64,000 nt of DNA from Antedon mediterranea. Taxonomy: Eukaryota; Echinodermata; Crinoidea; Comatulida; Antedonidae. Shown here one piece after another: positions 33,201-48,200 of this stretch. The first letter of the stretch is position 1, and each line of letters starts with the position of its first letter. The DNA lies in contig NC_092676.1 of the NCBI RefSeq assembly GCF_964355755.1, positions 4,508,288 to 4,572,287 on the forward strand, in the 5' to 3' direction. Under the pieces are notes generated by a model, which saw nothing but the letters and a program-made list of their open reading frames with translations, was not told the origin of the DNA and made no database searches. Position numbers and translations under genes: made by a program.

Positions 33201-36200
33201 TTATTTATTAAAATTAAAGATATATAAAACAATTTTAAAATTAAAAACTTCATATAAGACCTGCTGAAATGCTAAATATTAATTTATGTATATGGTACAT
33301 GTATGTTGAATTTCTTATATTTTAATATTCATTCAAATTGAAGCTAAAGAAACAAATTTAAAATTAAAAACAATAATTAAACATACGGTAGTTAATTTCA
33401 TATAAGATCAGCTGAAAATGCTAAATATTAAAATTGATGTGCTACCTGTATGTTGAATTGTTTATTAATTAAAATCTAAGCTATAATTAAACAACAAATA
33501 ACAATAAATACACTTCATATAAAATCAGCTTTAAATGCTAAATATAAAAATGTATTTATTTATAAGCTACAGTACCTCTATGTTGAATTTCTTTTTTATT
33601 ATAATATTTATGAAAATGTTATTTTTGTACTGCAACAAGAAATAATATACATATCTATTGAACCCAAATCTAATCTGGGAAAGAAGTGTTAAAAAAATCA
33701 ATTCTACTAACTTGGTTTCTATTATTTAGTAGCCTACGTTTTTGGTTTTTAAAATAAATATAACTACTGCAAAATAAAGACAATTCATTGTTTTTTCATT
33801 TACTTAAGATCTTCACAAACCATGAGAATAAAAAATACTAAAGCTGGCTTTATTTAAAATCATCACTTTTATAAAATACTGCAAAATAAAGACAATTCAT
33901 TGTTTTTTCATTTACTTTAAGATCTTCACAAACCATGAGAATAAAAAATACTAACGCTGACTTTATTTAAAATCATCACTTTTTAAATTCATTCACTTTT
34001 TAGACATTCACAAGCCAGGGGATGACGGCTTAACAGCCCTGCACTTTGCAGCTCGTTACAAACGCACTCGCATCTCCGAAGCGAGGTCAGATGGCGAATT
34101 ATCAAATGAGGTAAGGTTGATCCACTTGTCGGATTGTTAAAGCAAATCTTGGTTTTTTTATGTTTTTAGATGAATCATAGATTTACTGTATAGTGTTTCC
34201 CCGAGTGTTTCTTGAACTTCTTAGTTTTTACTTTTACTGTATAAAATGTAGACCTACATGTCCATTCTTAAAGCCTGTTATTCGATGCAATCTCCTACGT
34301 GAACATTGAAATGTTAACGATTTACAGGAAAAGTTACTCGCTATCTTTATCATTTCAACTTGATCGTCTTCAAACGATCGTCGTTGAACTGTTAACGATC
34401 AACGACGATAGCGTCGAATAAGGTCAACAGGAAAACAGGCTTTAGATAAGTTTACAAAACTTGATAATTGTGCCATTATATTTATTATCATTATAAATCC
34501 AAAGGCAAATTACCGAAAAAATGACAATGCTGTTGGTGTCAGTGGCTGGATCTCAATGGAGATACAAAATAAAATAAGCACTGAAAAAATGACAATGCTG
34601 TGGGAATCAGTGGCTGGATCTCAATGGAGATACAAAATAAAATAAGCACTAAAAAATGACAATTCTGTTGGTATCAGTGGCTGGATCTCAATGGAGATAC
34701 AAAATAAAATAAGCACTGAAAAAATGACAATGCTGTGGGTATCAGTGGCTGGATCTCAATGGAGATACAAAATAAAATAAGCACTGAAAAAATGACAATG
34801 CTGTGGGAATCAGTGTCTGGATCTCAATTGAGATACAAAATAAAATAAGCACTAAAAAATGACAATTCTGTTGGTGTCAGTGGCTGGATCTCAATGGAGA
34901 TACAAAATAAAATAAGCACTGAAAAAATGACAATTCTGTGGGTTTCAGTGGCTGGATCTCAATGGAGATACAAAATAAAAATAAGCACTGAAAAAATGAC
35001 AATTCTGTTGGTGTCAGTGGCTGGATTTCAATGGAGATACAAAATAAAATAAGCACTGAAAAAATGACAATGCTGTGGGAATCAATGGCTGGTTCTCAAT
35101 GGAGATACAAAATAAAATAAGCAAAAAGCTATATTTTGTCAACATATTTAGAATTTTGCTTTGTGTAAATAAATGAATGAATGAATAATCAAAACGATAA
35201 AGTAAAAAAAAAATTTGGAAAGTTTTCTAAAACAGCCAGAAACAAAGCTTTTATTTTATAAATATTTTTATTGGTTCTCCATTTGTATTTAGCGAAGATT
35301 CGGAGGTTGGAGTTGACCCAGTAACTCAGGATATACACACACCTCCCATGGGACTGTGTATAAATGATCTTTAAGATAAAAATAAAGGATTTTATGAAAT
35401 GCAAATTTTAAACTTATCATGCAAATTTAAAATTGTTTTCCAATGAGGTTTTGTTCCAGTCAAAGCAAACCTGAATTATTTGTATTCAATACTGATCTTA
35501 TATTTTGTTTATTTTTGTTATAATTATGTTTTTTTATGTTCTTTTCTTTTTTCAAAGAGTCAACGGCAGTATGTAGATACAGTGAGTGATAAGAAATGCA
35601 TGCTAAAAAATAATTTTAACTTTGGTTTCATTCTAACTAACATTTTCAGTTTAATTTCTTTAATTTTAATTGCTAATTTATTTTTCTAAATTTATATAAA
35701 TCAGTGAATTCAGTACTTTTCTTAAGTTGTATTTTTTTATATTGTTTATTTTATATTTTATTTTATACTAAATCTTAGTTTTATAACAAAATTCTGTATT
35801 TAATTTTCTAATAAATAAAATGTAAAAATACTATGAAATTAGGATTGATGATGTGGATTGATATTCTGTCTGAGTTTCGGGAACAAACCACGGTTTTGAA
35901 ATTAAAAAAACAATATGAAGACAATATGTATTTTTTCATCATTGCCAAAAAAATGAATTAAAAAGGGTCCCGATCATCCTTCAGGCCCATCATAAAAAAA
36001 AACCTCTATATGCCACCAAGAATAATCTTATCCTCAAATATAATCCCACCCCCTATTTAGGCTAAATTTAGACTACACTATTTTGGTAACACAATATTAG
36101 TATCATCCCACCTTCACTCTCCCTTTCCCCCTCCCCCAATTTGGGAAAATTTTGTTTTACCAGGCTCCTGGGATTATACTTGGTGATTTACTGTTATATA

Positions 36201-39200
36201 TGGTACAGGTTATTTAATTCCCTTATGTTACTAAATTTTATTAATGCATGTACTGTACTGTACCATAACCATTTATGTATTTCCCCGTTTAACTGTGTTT
36301 GTAAACTAATTTCTAACTTGACAATAATTCTCGGCTAACATGTTGAACGATAGAATGATATTTACTAATGAACTAGACAATAGTATGCAGACATGTACTG
36401 TATCAGAAAGAATTTTGTGTGGGGTTGGGGTTGCATCTGAAGTTTAAAAAAGGGAGCTGGTGTTTTTTTTTTCGATCAACAGCGCCCTCTATCTTTTATC
36501 GAGAGGTAAGGAGTGCAATGTGTGACGTCACAAGCGGTATCGCGTGGTGGATATGTGATTTTGCTTGTGTGTATAGCCTTTTTGTTATAATATTTTAATG
36601 CAGAAAACCTTACATTTATACATAAAAATTTAGTTATCTTTGTAATCCGGGTGAAAATGTGGAAAAACGGGAGCACAATATTAAGCCGGGAGACAAGTCT
36701 AAAATATGAGAATCTCCTGGCTAAAAACGGGAGTGTTGGCATGTATCGTTGGGTTGGGTGTGGGAGGGGAGTCGGTTGTGTGCTACTAGACTGCAACGAG
36801 TTCACCTCTCATGACTTGAAATATCACAGTGAATGTTTTGTTGTCAAAATGCAGGCACATAATACCATATGAATTCTACCGGATTGTTCGGTTGAAATTT
36901 AATCTTATCATTGTTTACAATCGATATCCATGGTGATTTTGATGAATACTGGCGACTATACAAACATATTATTGTAAATAGTAGTATAAGATTTGTGAAA
37001 GGAATTTTAATAGACCGCAAATATGAACTACAGTATTTATTATATGTTGACAAAGTTCAAACCCACACTTGAATATTAGCTAGAAAATTGGTATAACCTA
37101 AAAAAAAACTGGAATAATAATTTAATATTTTTAAATCTTCAGGGTGTAGGTTTATGAGGTATGTTGGTTTTTCTTGGTTAGGCCTATACAGTAAGTTGCT
37201 AATCTCAAACATGATTTTGGTATTTGAGAGGTCACCGTATTATACTCATTTAAAATAAGGTACTAGGTGACGATTTCCTACACAAAGCGCATTATCAATT
37301 ACTCCCCTACCCCTCGGTTATTTTATATGAATATATATATATATATCCAATCTGCAGACAGTACTGTTTCGATCTTATTAGATCTCGTCAGTGCAGCTAA
37401 GATTTCAAAATAATACATACTGCAAAACTGGCACAATTAAAGGCTAAGTGAGACATGGTACACTGATTATGAAAACAAAGAGTGCACAAACTCTACGAGC
37501 GTGCTACTATGCGAAATGCTGATAGTGTTCACAACAAAAATGCACTGGTTCAAACTGAAGAGTGCTCTACAAAACAACATACTATATAGCAGAATGTAGA
37601 GGAGTGTACTGTAAATCTTCTAATTGTAACCCTGGGTTATTATTCTTTGGTTGTTTTTTAGGGTGGGTTACTATTAGAAGGGGGGTTACTATTAGGGTAG
37701 TTGGTTACTATTACTAATCTTAAATTAGGCACCTGAAAATAGTAACTCACCCCCAACTTTTCTGGTCAGCAACTCATAGCAAAATAATAAAACAGTACGA
37801 ATAAACAAATTTGGTTGAACTCTAATTTTATTTTATAAACTCAAAAACACTCAATCCTCCCCCACTCCCGAGATTAACATGCATTATGTCCTAATTTTCA
37901 AAATACGGCTACATCATAAGTTTTTTTTCTCTAATAGTAACCTTCATGGGTTACTATATTAGAGTAGTGGGTTATTATTATAGATTGACTTGTGGGTTAG
38001 GTGATAAGGTGGGTTACTATTAGAAGGGGGTTACTATTAGAGTGTGGGTTACTATTAAAAGATTTACAGTGTCCAATCTGCAGACAGTACGTATAAATAG
38101 TGTAACGCGTTAGGTCTAAAGACGATGAAGCGTATTGATGATGATCCAGTATATACGTATATGTGTACTTGCTTGACTCTTGGCATAATGCAAGCGCAGC
38201 TCATCAATAGAGAATGACAAAGTAAAATTGATTGTTCATTGTTAAAGGACTTTGGAATATTGGGAGGTGACCATCTTAAAGTCAATATTGACCGCTCTCT
38301 CCCTGTTGAGTTACACTTACTCATTTACATTTTATCATCAAGATATTAAAGATAGAGAATAGACTAGAATGTATTTTAATGGATCAAACTTATTCTACTG
38401 CAGTTACTGCAGTAACTACATTCTGTTCAATTTTTAACTTTTTTCATGCAATTTTTTAGCAATCTGTCTCATAAAAAAAGCTGATAGACATATATGTATT
38501 GATACACTTTTTACCTTAATACAGTGATACAGATACAAATGTTAACACACTGATAGACATTATATAAGAGATACAATTTTTAACGTAATACAGTGATATA
38601 ATATATGTATATATGCAATTTTTAACATACTGATGTATGGTTTATTAGACGGAAAAGGAAGCAATGTTTTCTTGGCACTAGTTTAATGCCTAATTAGGTG
38701 CCCTAAGGCCTTTCCCCATCATATTGGCTACACATTATGATGTGTACGTGGGCCTCAGGGGTCTTGTTGACTACATAGACATTCATATTTTCCATATTGT
38801 CACTGATTTTAATATTATAATGTTATTTGTGTATCTTTGGTTGTGTTATGGATACTGGCACTTAATAAAAAATATTACCATATATCCTCAGGTACAATCC
38901 CACTTCTGGCCTCTCTCTAGCCAGTTTTTACATTTTTTTTCCTGAACCACGCTTCCCTGGGTATAGTCCCACCAAATTTTGTGTTCTAAGGAGGTTGAAT
39001 TATACCAGAGGATATATGGTGTTAATAAATAAATAACAATATAAAACATAATATTACATAACAACAACAGAAAACAACAATATTAATTAATAATAATACT
39101 AATAATAATATAATAATAATTATATTAGAATAAAGAATTAACAATTAATTAGCTAACTATTATTATATTAACTATTAATTTCAAGAATTTTTAAATTTTC

Positions 39201-42200
39201 ATATGTATATTGTTTTAGGTGAAGGATACAACTACAGTATATAAATTATTATATTATATTTTATATATATTAATATTATATAGATCACATTTAATATACT
39301 TGCCTATTTACTGTAGGCAAATACAGTATGTGTTTATATTTGACATTATTTTTTTCGGTTCTGGTTATTAGGAAGTTGATGATGGCGATGGCGGCACAGT
39401 CTCTAGCGTGATCGCTTATCTGGAGTCGAAAGGAGCGGATGTGAACATAAAGGATATTTATGGGTCGACGCCGCTTCATTTTGCGGCTATGCGCGGCAAC
39501 GAAGTAGCCGCAAACGACCTGTTAAACTGTGCACAGATTAATATTGAGGTAAAAAGAAACAAAAATTTAATAAGATATCATGATGAATATATTTTTCTAA
39601 ATGAAAATTAATTAAATTAAAAATTAAAGTACGGTACTCCAAAAGGGTTTTCCCATAAAAGAGGCAAGTTTATTATTACAGTATAAGATGTTGAAAAGGT
39701 ATATATTGTGTTGATCTGTTGCAAAAATAACAATTATTATTGATAATAAATATGATATATAAATATATATATATTTTGGCAGGCTGTTGACAAGCAGCAG
39801 TTAACGCCGCTCCACAACGCTTGCACTCACGGATTTAAAGAGGTTGCAGAGTTACTGATCAAAGCTGGCGCTAACATTCGCTGCAAAGATGAAGACAATT
39901 CCACGCCTCTTCATTTTGCGTGTACGGAAGGACATGAGGATCTTGTTAGGCTGTTGTTTAATGCTGCTAGTCAGAAAGCCTGTATTCATGAGGTAATAGG
40001 GACTAGGAATTTGAGTGAACGTGAATAAAAACGTCCACATGGGTTGTAGTCGACTATTTCTCGTCGACAGATCTATGAATTTGCGGTGACCGTATTGTGT
40101 TATTATGGAACTTAGTTTGCTGCTATAGACGCTTGACCTTTGACAAGATCGCCTAAAATTTATAATTTAAAACTACGATACTTAGTATTGTATATTCAGG
40201 AATAGCCGCTCCATAGTCTCTTTGCTTTTCTTCGTTATATCTTATTCTTATTAACTGAAATTATTTATACTAACAAACATTACTATTTATATGCCTAGTG
40301 TGTTATCATTATTAACATAATTTCATTCATCCACATACAGTACAACTCTTCTTAACAAAATTTATTTAATCTTTTATCAACTAAAAGTCGTAGTTAGTCG
40401 TGTTTCGGGTCACATTCTATGGTCACCGTACAGATAGGCTACTACATCAGTACTTCTATGAATGGATGACTAGTTGGTGACAAGAACGCTAGTTGGTCAT
40501 ACCCAGTACCGTTTTGATTTTACGATCTTTCGGGAAACCACCTGACGATGACAAAGCATGTTCCAATGTGCCTGCATTCAGACATTAATTATCATGACAT
40601 TATCAACTAATTCCTACATTGCTGCAATCCAAAGCTAATTGGTTAGAATATGAAGATACACTGTAGATTTTCTTTCACAGTGATTTGGGTTATAATCAAA
40701 ATCTATTGCAATATCCGCATGTGTAATGAATTTCTCAAAATTTATTTGAATCTAACTTGTTGTGGTTTCAGATACTTCAAGACAAAGACAACGATGATAA
40801 TACTCCTCTGCACCTAGCGGTTGACAGCGGGCACGAGGGCGTAGTTGATCTTTGTCTTAAGGAGCGTAAGTTAACATACAGATTTTTATGTTTTAATTTT
40901 ACGAAATTTATGTCGTTTTGTGAGGAGTTTTTTTCATGTTCCTAAAACTTTTTTTACAGGTGCGGATGTAAATTGCCGGAGAAAAGATCTAGACACGCCC
41001 CTTCATTCTGCGGCCGTCGCTGGTAATCCCGATATTGTTAAGAAACTCATAGCAAACAATGCACGCATTGATGCAGTGAACAAGGACCATGCTACGGCGT
41101 TACACCGTGCCTGTCAATTCAACCGGTCACAGGTCGTGGAATACCTCATTCAGAAGTAAACCTCTTTTTGATTAATTCCAAAAATTAGAATTAAAATAGG
41201 TTATTAAATCTAGATTGTATTGTAATTTTACTACATAAAATCAGTGTACTCAATGCCTTTGACAACCCAGTGGCTTGAACAGAGATTGTTCTCTTTTCTT
41301 GTGAAAACCGCACCACTTTATTTCTTGTGACTACATCACTGGAGTGACGCTTTAAATTATTTAAATAACATTACAAAATGTCTTTAACTGAATTAATATA
41401 ACCTTTGACCTGAAAAATTGTTATATAGACATGCATCTACAGACTTAAATAGTACAGTACAGTATGTTGCAGTATGTCTCTTTCATACAAAAGATAAGAA
41501 TACAATACCCAGTTCAAAATTTGCTATGCATTTTTCATGGTCGAGGTCAAATCGTAAACAGTTATATTCATGTTGATTTTTCCTGTAATAGGATCCATCT
41601 CCATTAAATTTGATGTGACATTATCTGTCAGGAATTGTCATGTTCAATTTATCTATGAGGCCCGGAAATCAAAACCAAAGGGTTTTTTTTTCTCTCTGTG
41701 CATGACTATGAAACGTTCGTTTTGAAATAAATATGAGCCAATTGTACAAATAATATCAAAAACAAAATGTAGAAATAGCAAAATATTTAAATTAAGAAAA
41801 ACTAAAATTTATTTCTCTTCATTAAATGAATTATAAAGTTTCTAAAATGTGGACACGCCCTTTATTCATTAAGATAGAGATAAACTAAGAACAAAGATTT
41901 GTTTAATTAGTAGGCCTATTTTTTTTATAGTTTTTTTGGTATTCTACCATTCCCTTCAGCTATATGTATTTTAAATCGCATGAAATATAACATATTTTGT
42001 GTTCTATTAATTTAGGAAAGCGAAGATTGAACGCAAAGATAAGGATAACTTCACGCCCCTACTGATAGCTGCGTGCTATGGTCATGCAACCACGATAGAA
42101 ATCCTACTCAAACACAGAGCCAAGATAACAGCAACCGACAAACTGGAAAAGAGCGCATTTTATCTTGCTGCCGAGGAAGAACATTTTGAGGCACTCCAGG

Positions 42201-45200
42201 TTGGTAACTATCAAGTCGAAAAGTCGTTCTACATATGCTCAGAAATGTGTGTATGTGCAGAATGACTGTAAGGCTCAACACCTACCGTATACGGTATTTA
42301 CTGTACCTTCTGTTTTCACAATACATCACTAGACTTTGAGCTGTTGAGTCAACAAGTCATTTTGCACATGCTTAAGGTTCTGTACACTATCAAAATATTG
42401 TGATAAGCCTAAATATGGTAGTGATATTCCTAAATATGGTAGGGACATCATTGTGTCCATATTTGGGCACATGGTTAATGGTTTTAAATTTATATAGCGC
42501 AAAATACAAATAGTCTCTATGCGCTGTTTAGAACAAGTGTGAAAATGAAAATGTTGATGTAAAATAACAATAATTTAGGTATTTGTATAGCGCCAGAATC
42601 AACTAAACCGAAGTAAAATCAAAGGCACTTATATTGGATGCGTTTTAAGTTCTTTTTTAAAAATAGCAATAGAAGTTGATTTAGTAAAATGACGAGGGAG
42701 AGAATTCCAAAGAGAAGCAGCAGAGAACATAAAAGACCTTTGTCCATAAGATTTGGTGTTAATTCTAGGAACAAGTAAACCACGAAATAGCCTAAAAAAC
42801 ATTTTTTGTCACACATTGTGTGGAAAGAGCTTTAGAAACTTGCAAACAGATTGACTGTTTCCATCGTACACTTTCCGTGTTATTATATAATATAGGTATA
42901 ATGTTGTATAGTGTACTGTAGTGTATGCTACTCTTTTTTATGGTAATTAATTCTCTATTATTTCCAGGCACTATTGAAGCATCCAAAAGCCAAAAATCTC
43001 CTTGAAGAAAGTGACCGTTATGACAATGGTCCACTACACATTGCTGCCAAGAACGGATACTTACCTATTGTAAAAGTAAATTTTTAAGTTTAAATGATCA
43101 CATAAACTTTGTGGACAAAATAAAAGCATACACAGCAAACCAAGTATTAGTTGACCAATGACAAGTGATGTCTCATCTGTACTATGAACCATCCCTTGTG
43201 ATTGGTCAATTTGTTGTATCCTAGTGAGAATCATGCTTATAACTCTTCTTTCAGTTGCTTATTGAGAGTGGAGCGGACATTGATGCTAAAAACGAAGAAG
43301 AACAAACGCCAGCTCATCTTGCAGCTCTCAATGGACGATTCAGGTAATAAATTTAAAAAAAATAAAATATTCTAAACCATTTCTAAACATGCAAGGCTAG
43401 GGCTTTGAAACGTACAAGCCCAGAACCTTGGAACGTACAAGCCCAGAACCTTGAAACGTACAGTACAAGCCCAAGGCCCTGAAACATGCAAGCCCAGGGC
43501 CTTAAAACGTAAAAGCCGAGGGCCTTGAAACGTACAAGCCCAGGGCCTTAAAACGTACAAGCCCAGGGCCTTAAACAAGCCCAGTAGTAGAGCAGTTAAC
43601 GCCATAAAAATAGCCAAGTTGTGCACTTTATTACCAAAGCATGAAACTTTCCACAAAGTTTCTTTGATGTATATAGATTCAAAATATCGGGGGATGCCAA
43701 GTGTCCAACTTCCGGTATGGCGGCCATCTTGATTTCAAAATGGCCACCATAAAAACAAAAAGTGTTCATATCTTGGCAACTATAAACAGTAGAGACTTGA
43801 TTCTGGTGTTAAATTGTTCACAAACCACATATTTCTATTTGCTCTAATGAAAAGTTTCGTCCAAAAATGACCGGAAATGACGTTTCTTCCAGTTTGACCT
43901 TTGACCTCTTATCTGTATATCTCAGTAACTACTGATCATTTTCAATCGATTTTGGTGTCATTTTGTTCAGAAAATAGACATTTATATTTGTAGTAATGAA
44001 ACATTTTCACATAAAATGACTGGAAATACAATTTATAACCTTTGACATATATAATTATGTGAACATACTGTATGTGGTTAAATTGGTATAAATGCACCTA
44101 ATTTTTTTACCGAAATAAATGATACGGAATTATTATTCTGAATTTTTAACTTTTGATGTGATAGGATAGGCATAAAGTATGACAGATCACTGAGCTCATC
44201 TATGCCGATATGTTTGCTAAACTGTGATGTGTCAATCGTTTTTTCGTTGCTAAAAAAATGTACTCCATTTTTATGGTAATGGGCCTTTGCTGTAAACCTT
44301 TCATCTGAATCCTTTTCCTCGATTTTCTCTAGTCATTGATTTTTTAGCAAAATCCGAACTAAATCAATTCGTAAAAGACATCTCAATATAATTATTCAAG
44401 TAAACCTCAAATTAGTGACATGGACCTACAATATACAGTTCTGTACAAGACCTGTTTAGGCATCCACCTGTGGACTTTCACTTTAAATGTCCTGGTTTCC
44501 TAATCATACAAGAAACAATGTCTAATTTAATCAATCAAAGTAGTGGGTCCAGACAAAGAAGGGGGTGTAAGACCATCCACAGACAAAGAAGGGGGTGTAA
44601 GACCATCCACAGACAAAGAAGGGGTTGTAAGACCATCCACATACAAAGAAGAGGGTATAAGACCATCCACAGACAAAAAAGGGGGTGTAAGACCATCCAC
44701 AGACAAAGAAGGGGGTGTAAGACCATCCACACACAAAGAAGGAGGTATAAGACCATCCACAGACAAAGAAAGGGGTGTAAGGCCATCTACAGACAAAGAA
44801 GGGGATGTAGGACCGTCCACAGACAAAGAAGGGGGTATAAGACCATCCACTGACAAAGAAAGGGGTATAGGACCACTTACAGACAAAGAAGAGGGTATAA
44901 GACCATCCCCAGACAAATAAGGGGTGTAGGACCATCCACAGACAAAGAAGGGGGTGTAGGACCATCCACAGACAAAGAAGGGGAGAAGACCATCCACAGA
45001 CAAAGAAGGGGATATAAGACCATCCACAGACAAAGAAGGGGGTATAAGACCATCCACAGACAAAGAAATAAGACCATCCACAGACAAAGAAGGGGGTGTA
45101 AGACCATCCACAGACAAATTAAAGGAGTGCAAGACCATCCATACACAAAGGGGTGTATAAGACCATCCACATACAAAAAAGGGGTGTAATACCATCAACG

Positions 45201-48200
45201 GACAAAGAAAGGGGTGTAATACCATCAACAGACAAAGAAGGGGGTATAAGATCACCCACAGGCACAGAAGGGGGTATAAGACCGTCCACAGAAAAAGAAA
45301 GGGGTGTAAGACCATCCACAGACAAAGAAGGGGATGTAAGACCACCCACAGACAAAGAAGGGGTGTAAGACCATCCACATACAAAGAAGGGATTATAAGA
45401 CCATCTACAGACAAAGACAGGGGTGTAAGACCATCCACACACAAAGAAAGGGGTTTAATACCATCAACAGACAAAGAAAGGGGTGTAATACCATCAACAG
45501 ACACAGATGGGGGTATAAGACCATCCACAGACAAAGAAAGGGGTATAAGACCGTCCACAGACAAAGAAAGGGGTGTAAGACCATCCACAGACAAAGAAGG
45601 GTGCATAAGACTATCCACAGACAAAGAAGGGGGTGTAGGACCATCCACAGAAATAGAAGGGGTGTAGGACCATCCACAGACAAAGAAGGGAGTGAAGGAC
45701 CATCCACAGACAAAGAAGGGGTGTAAGACCATCTACAGAAAAAGAAATGGGTGTAAGACCATCCACACATAAAGAAAGGGGTGTAATAATACCATCAACA
45801 GACACAGAAGCGGGTAAAGACCATCCACAGCCAAAGAATGGGGTATAAGATCATCTACAGACAAAGAAGGAGGGTTAGGACCATATTAACCGAGGAAGCA
45901 TACAAAAATAAGATGCAATCAAAATAGGCCTACCACTTGGAAAACAATTGTAGAATAACTGTGGCTTAATTGTTGAAATAGAAAGGGTTCTTTGTAAGGT
46001 CATTAATAATATATTGATATAAACACGATCATCATACTATATTCATTTGACAATCAAATACAGTCTGTCTCGAAAAGAAGCTCATACTATCACCTTTTCG
46101 AGGTTTTACAGTATTCAGTAACATGTATGTTATTTCCTCTGTCAAACTATTAAAACTTTTAGCGAATCAGAAGGTGCCAACATCATTGAACTAATGGTAC
46201 CACCAAGCACAATGTTTACCAATTTTATGTACTATATACAATTTAAGTCCATTAATCATTGAATATAATTACGCCTATCAGGTTAAAGTTCAAAATTAGG
46301 AGCACTTTAGACCAACAAAAACCACCTACAGTATATTCACATAATTAAAAATCAATAAATTACTGTCAAAGGTCATAAATTGTATTTCCGGTCATTTTAT
46401 GTGAAAATGTTTCATTACTACAAATATAAATGTATTTATTCTGAACAAAATGACACCAAAATCGATTGAAAATGACCAGTAGTTACAGAGATATACAAAT
46501 ACAAGGTCAAAGGTCAAACTGTAAGAAACGTCATTTCCGGTCATTTTTGGACGAAACTTTTCATTAGAGCAAATAGAAATATATAGTTTGTGAACAATTT
46601 GAGACCAGAATTAAGTCTCTAATGTGTATAGTTGCCAAGATATGAACATTTTTTGTTTTTATGGTGGCCATTTTGAAATCAAGATGGCCGCCATACCGGA
46701 CGTTGGACACTTGGCACCCCCCGATATTTTGAATCTATATTCATCAAAGAAACTTTGTGCCAAGTTTCATGCTTTGGTAATAAAATGCACAGCTCATGTC
46801 ATTAACTGCTCTACTACAGGGCCTTGAAACGTGCAAGCAGGGCCTAAACATTTAAAATAATTATAGTTACCAATGTTCTTATAATTGCATCTGGCAGTTG
46901 GATCTCCCTACTGTATGAATAAATCAGTTGTGTAGCCGAGTGGTTAGGAAACTTAAACAGAAAGACCTGGGTTCAATTCCCAACAGCTACTCATCTGTAA
47001 ATGAGTAAAGTACCTGGTTGAAAATACTAGGGAGGATAAAGCGGCATGGAGAGGAACAGGCCATCCTACCACATAATGCTGAGGTATTAGTAAAACTACC
47101 TCCTAACAGCTCATTACCCTAAGTTCAGAATGAATACAGGACTTTACTGTATAAACAGTACGTTTTTATTAAACTGTGGATTTAAATTTGTTTAGGACGA
47201 TAAAAGAGCTTGTTAGTCACGATCCCACTGTAGTTGATGATGAGGATGAGTACTCCAACACACCGCTCCATCTGGGATCGCAAGAAGGACACTTTAAAGT
47301 GGTACAGGTGCTCATTGGGGCCGGAGCCGAAATCACAGCTAGGTAAGATAAAAATTTGTGTTTTGATGGCTGTAGTAGAGCTACAGTTTATTTTTCTAGG
47401 CTTGGTTTAAAAACATATATTATATGTCCAGTGACAGTTATAACACCATTTATTTGTAAATGCAAAGAAACTTATTCTCGAAAATTGATTATCTGTAGCC
47501 TGCTATTCGACCACTTTTATCGTGTGTTTAAGTCTGAGAAGATAGCAACATAGGATGGGCAGAGAATACTAGCATCAGCTGTACTTTTGTTTGGTTATTT
47601 CAAGATGTGATTTTAGATTGAAACCTTGAAATTAATATCAATAAAACATAATATATTTTCTAGGAATCAGAATCAGTGGACACCTCTTGATTGTGCTGCA
47701 AACAATGGCTGGACAAAAACTGCAGAAGTACTTCTAGAAGCTGATTGCTCTGTAGATCCTATCGATAAAGCAAAGGTATCAAATCTGTGCCACTTGCATA
47801 CATTTCATCACCATGCATGAGATAATTAAGTTTGTGGTTTGGATACCATAAAAAAGCAATTCCAAGCAATATTTAAAGGAATATTGTCCTCCTGAAAAAA
47901 TCATTCAAAAATTTTATCCAAAAAAAATTATTTACCTGAAAAAAACTAAATTTAAATAAAAAATAGTCAAATTGGCTCCCAGCCAATGAGTTTTTGGTTG
48001 AATTTAACCATTTATTTTGTCATTTTAGTGAAAGTGATTAACTTGATTAAAACTACAAAATAACCTATTGAAAGTCTGATTTAATTAATCTTAATTTTTC
48101 TTGTTTTTGATGGACAATACATCTTTAATAATATAATAATAATATTTATGTTTTTTTTTCCAGACAACCCCGCTTCATTTAGCTTGCAAGAATGGCCACT

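Noticed and set aside
34515-35123. Regular 69-base repeats resembling a CRISPR array
   Set aside because: No repeat/spacer alternation; the whole unit repeats; eukaryotic intron context.
44527-45732. A 401-codon minus-strand reading frame and several plus-strand ones over the same span
   Set aside because: Produced by a 30-base minisatellite whose period is a multiple of three. No domain, no splice context, and equally long frames exist on both strands.
46930-46991. Possible functional tRNA gene
   Set aside because: A and B boxes are present, but the cloverleaf stems and discriminator end are not intact and a SINE body follows. The same holds for the heads at 2797, 16990, 23411, 52300, 61540 and 62950.
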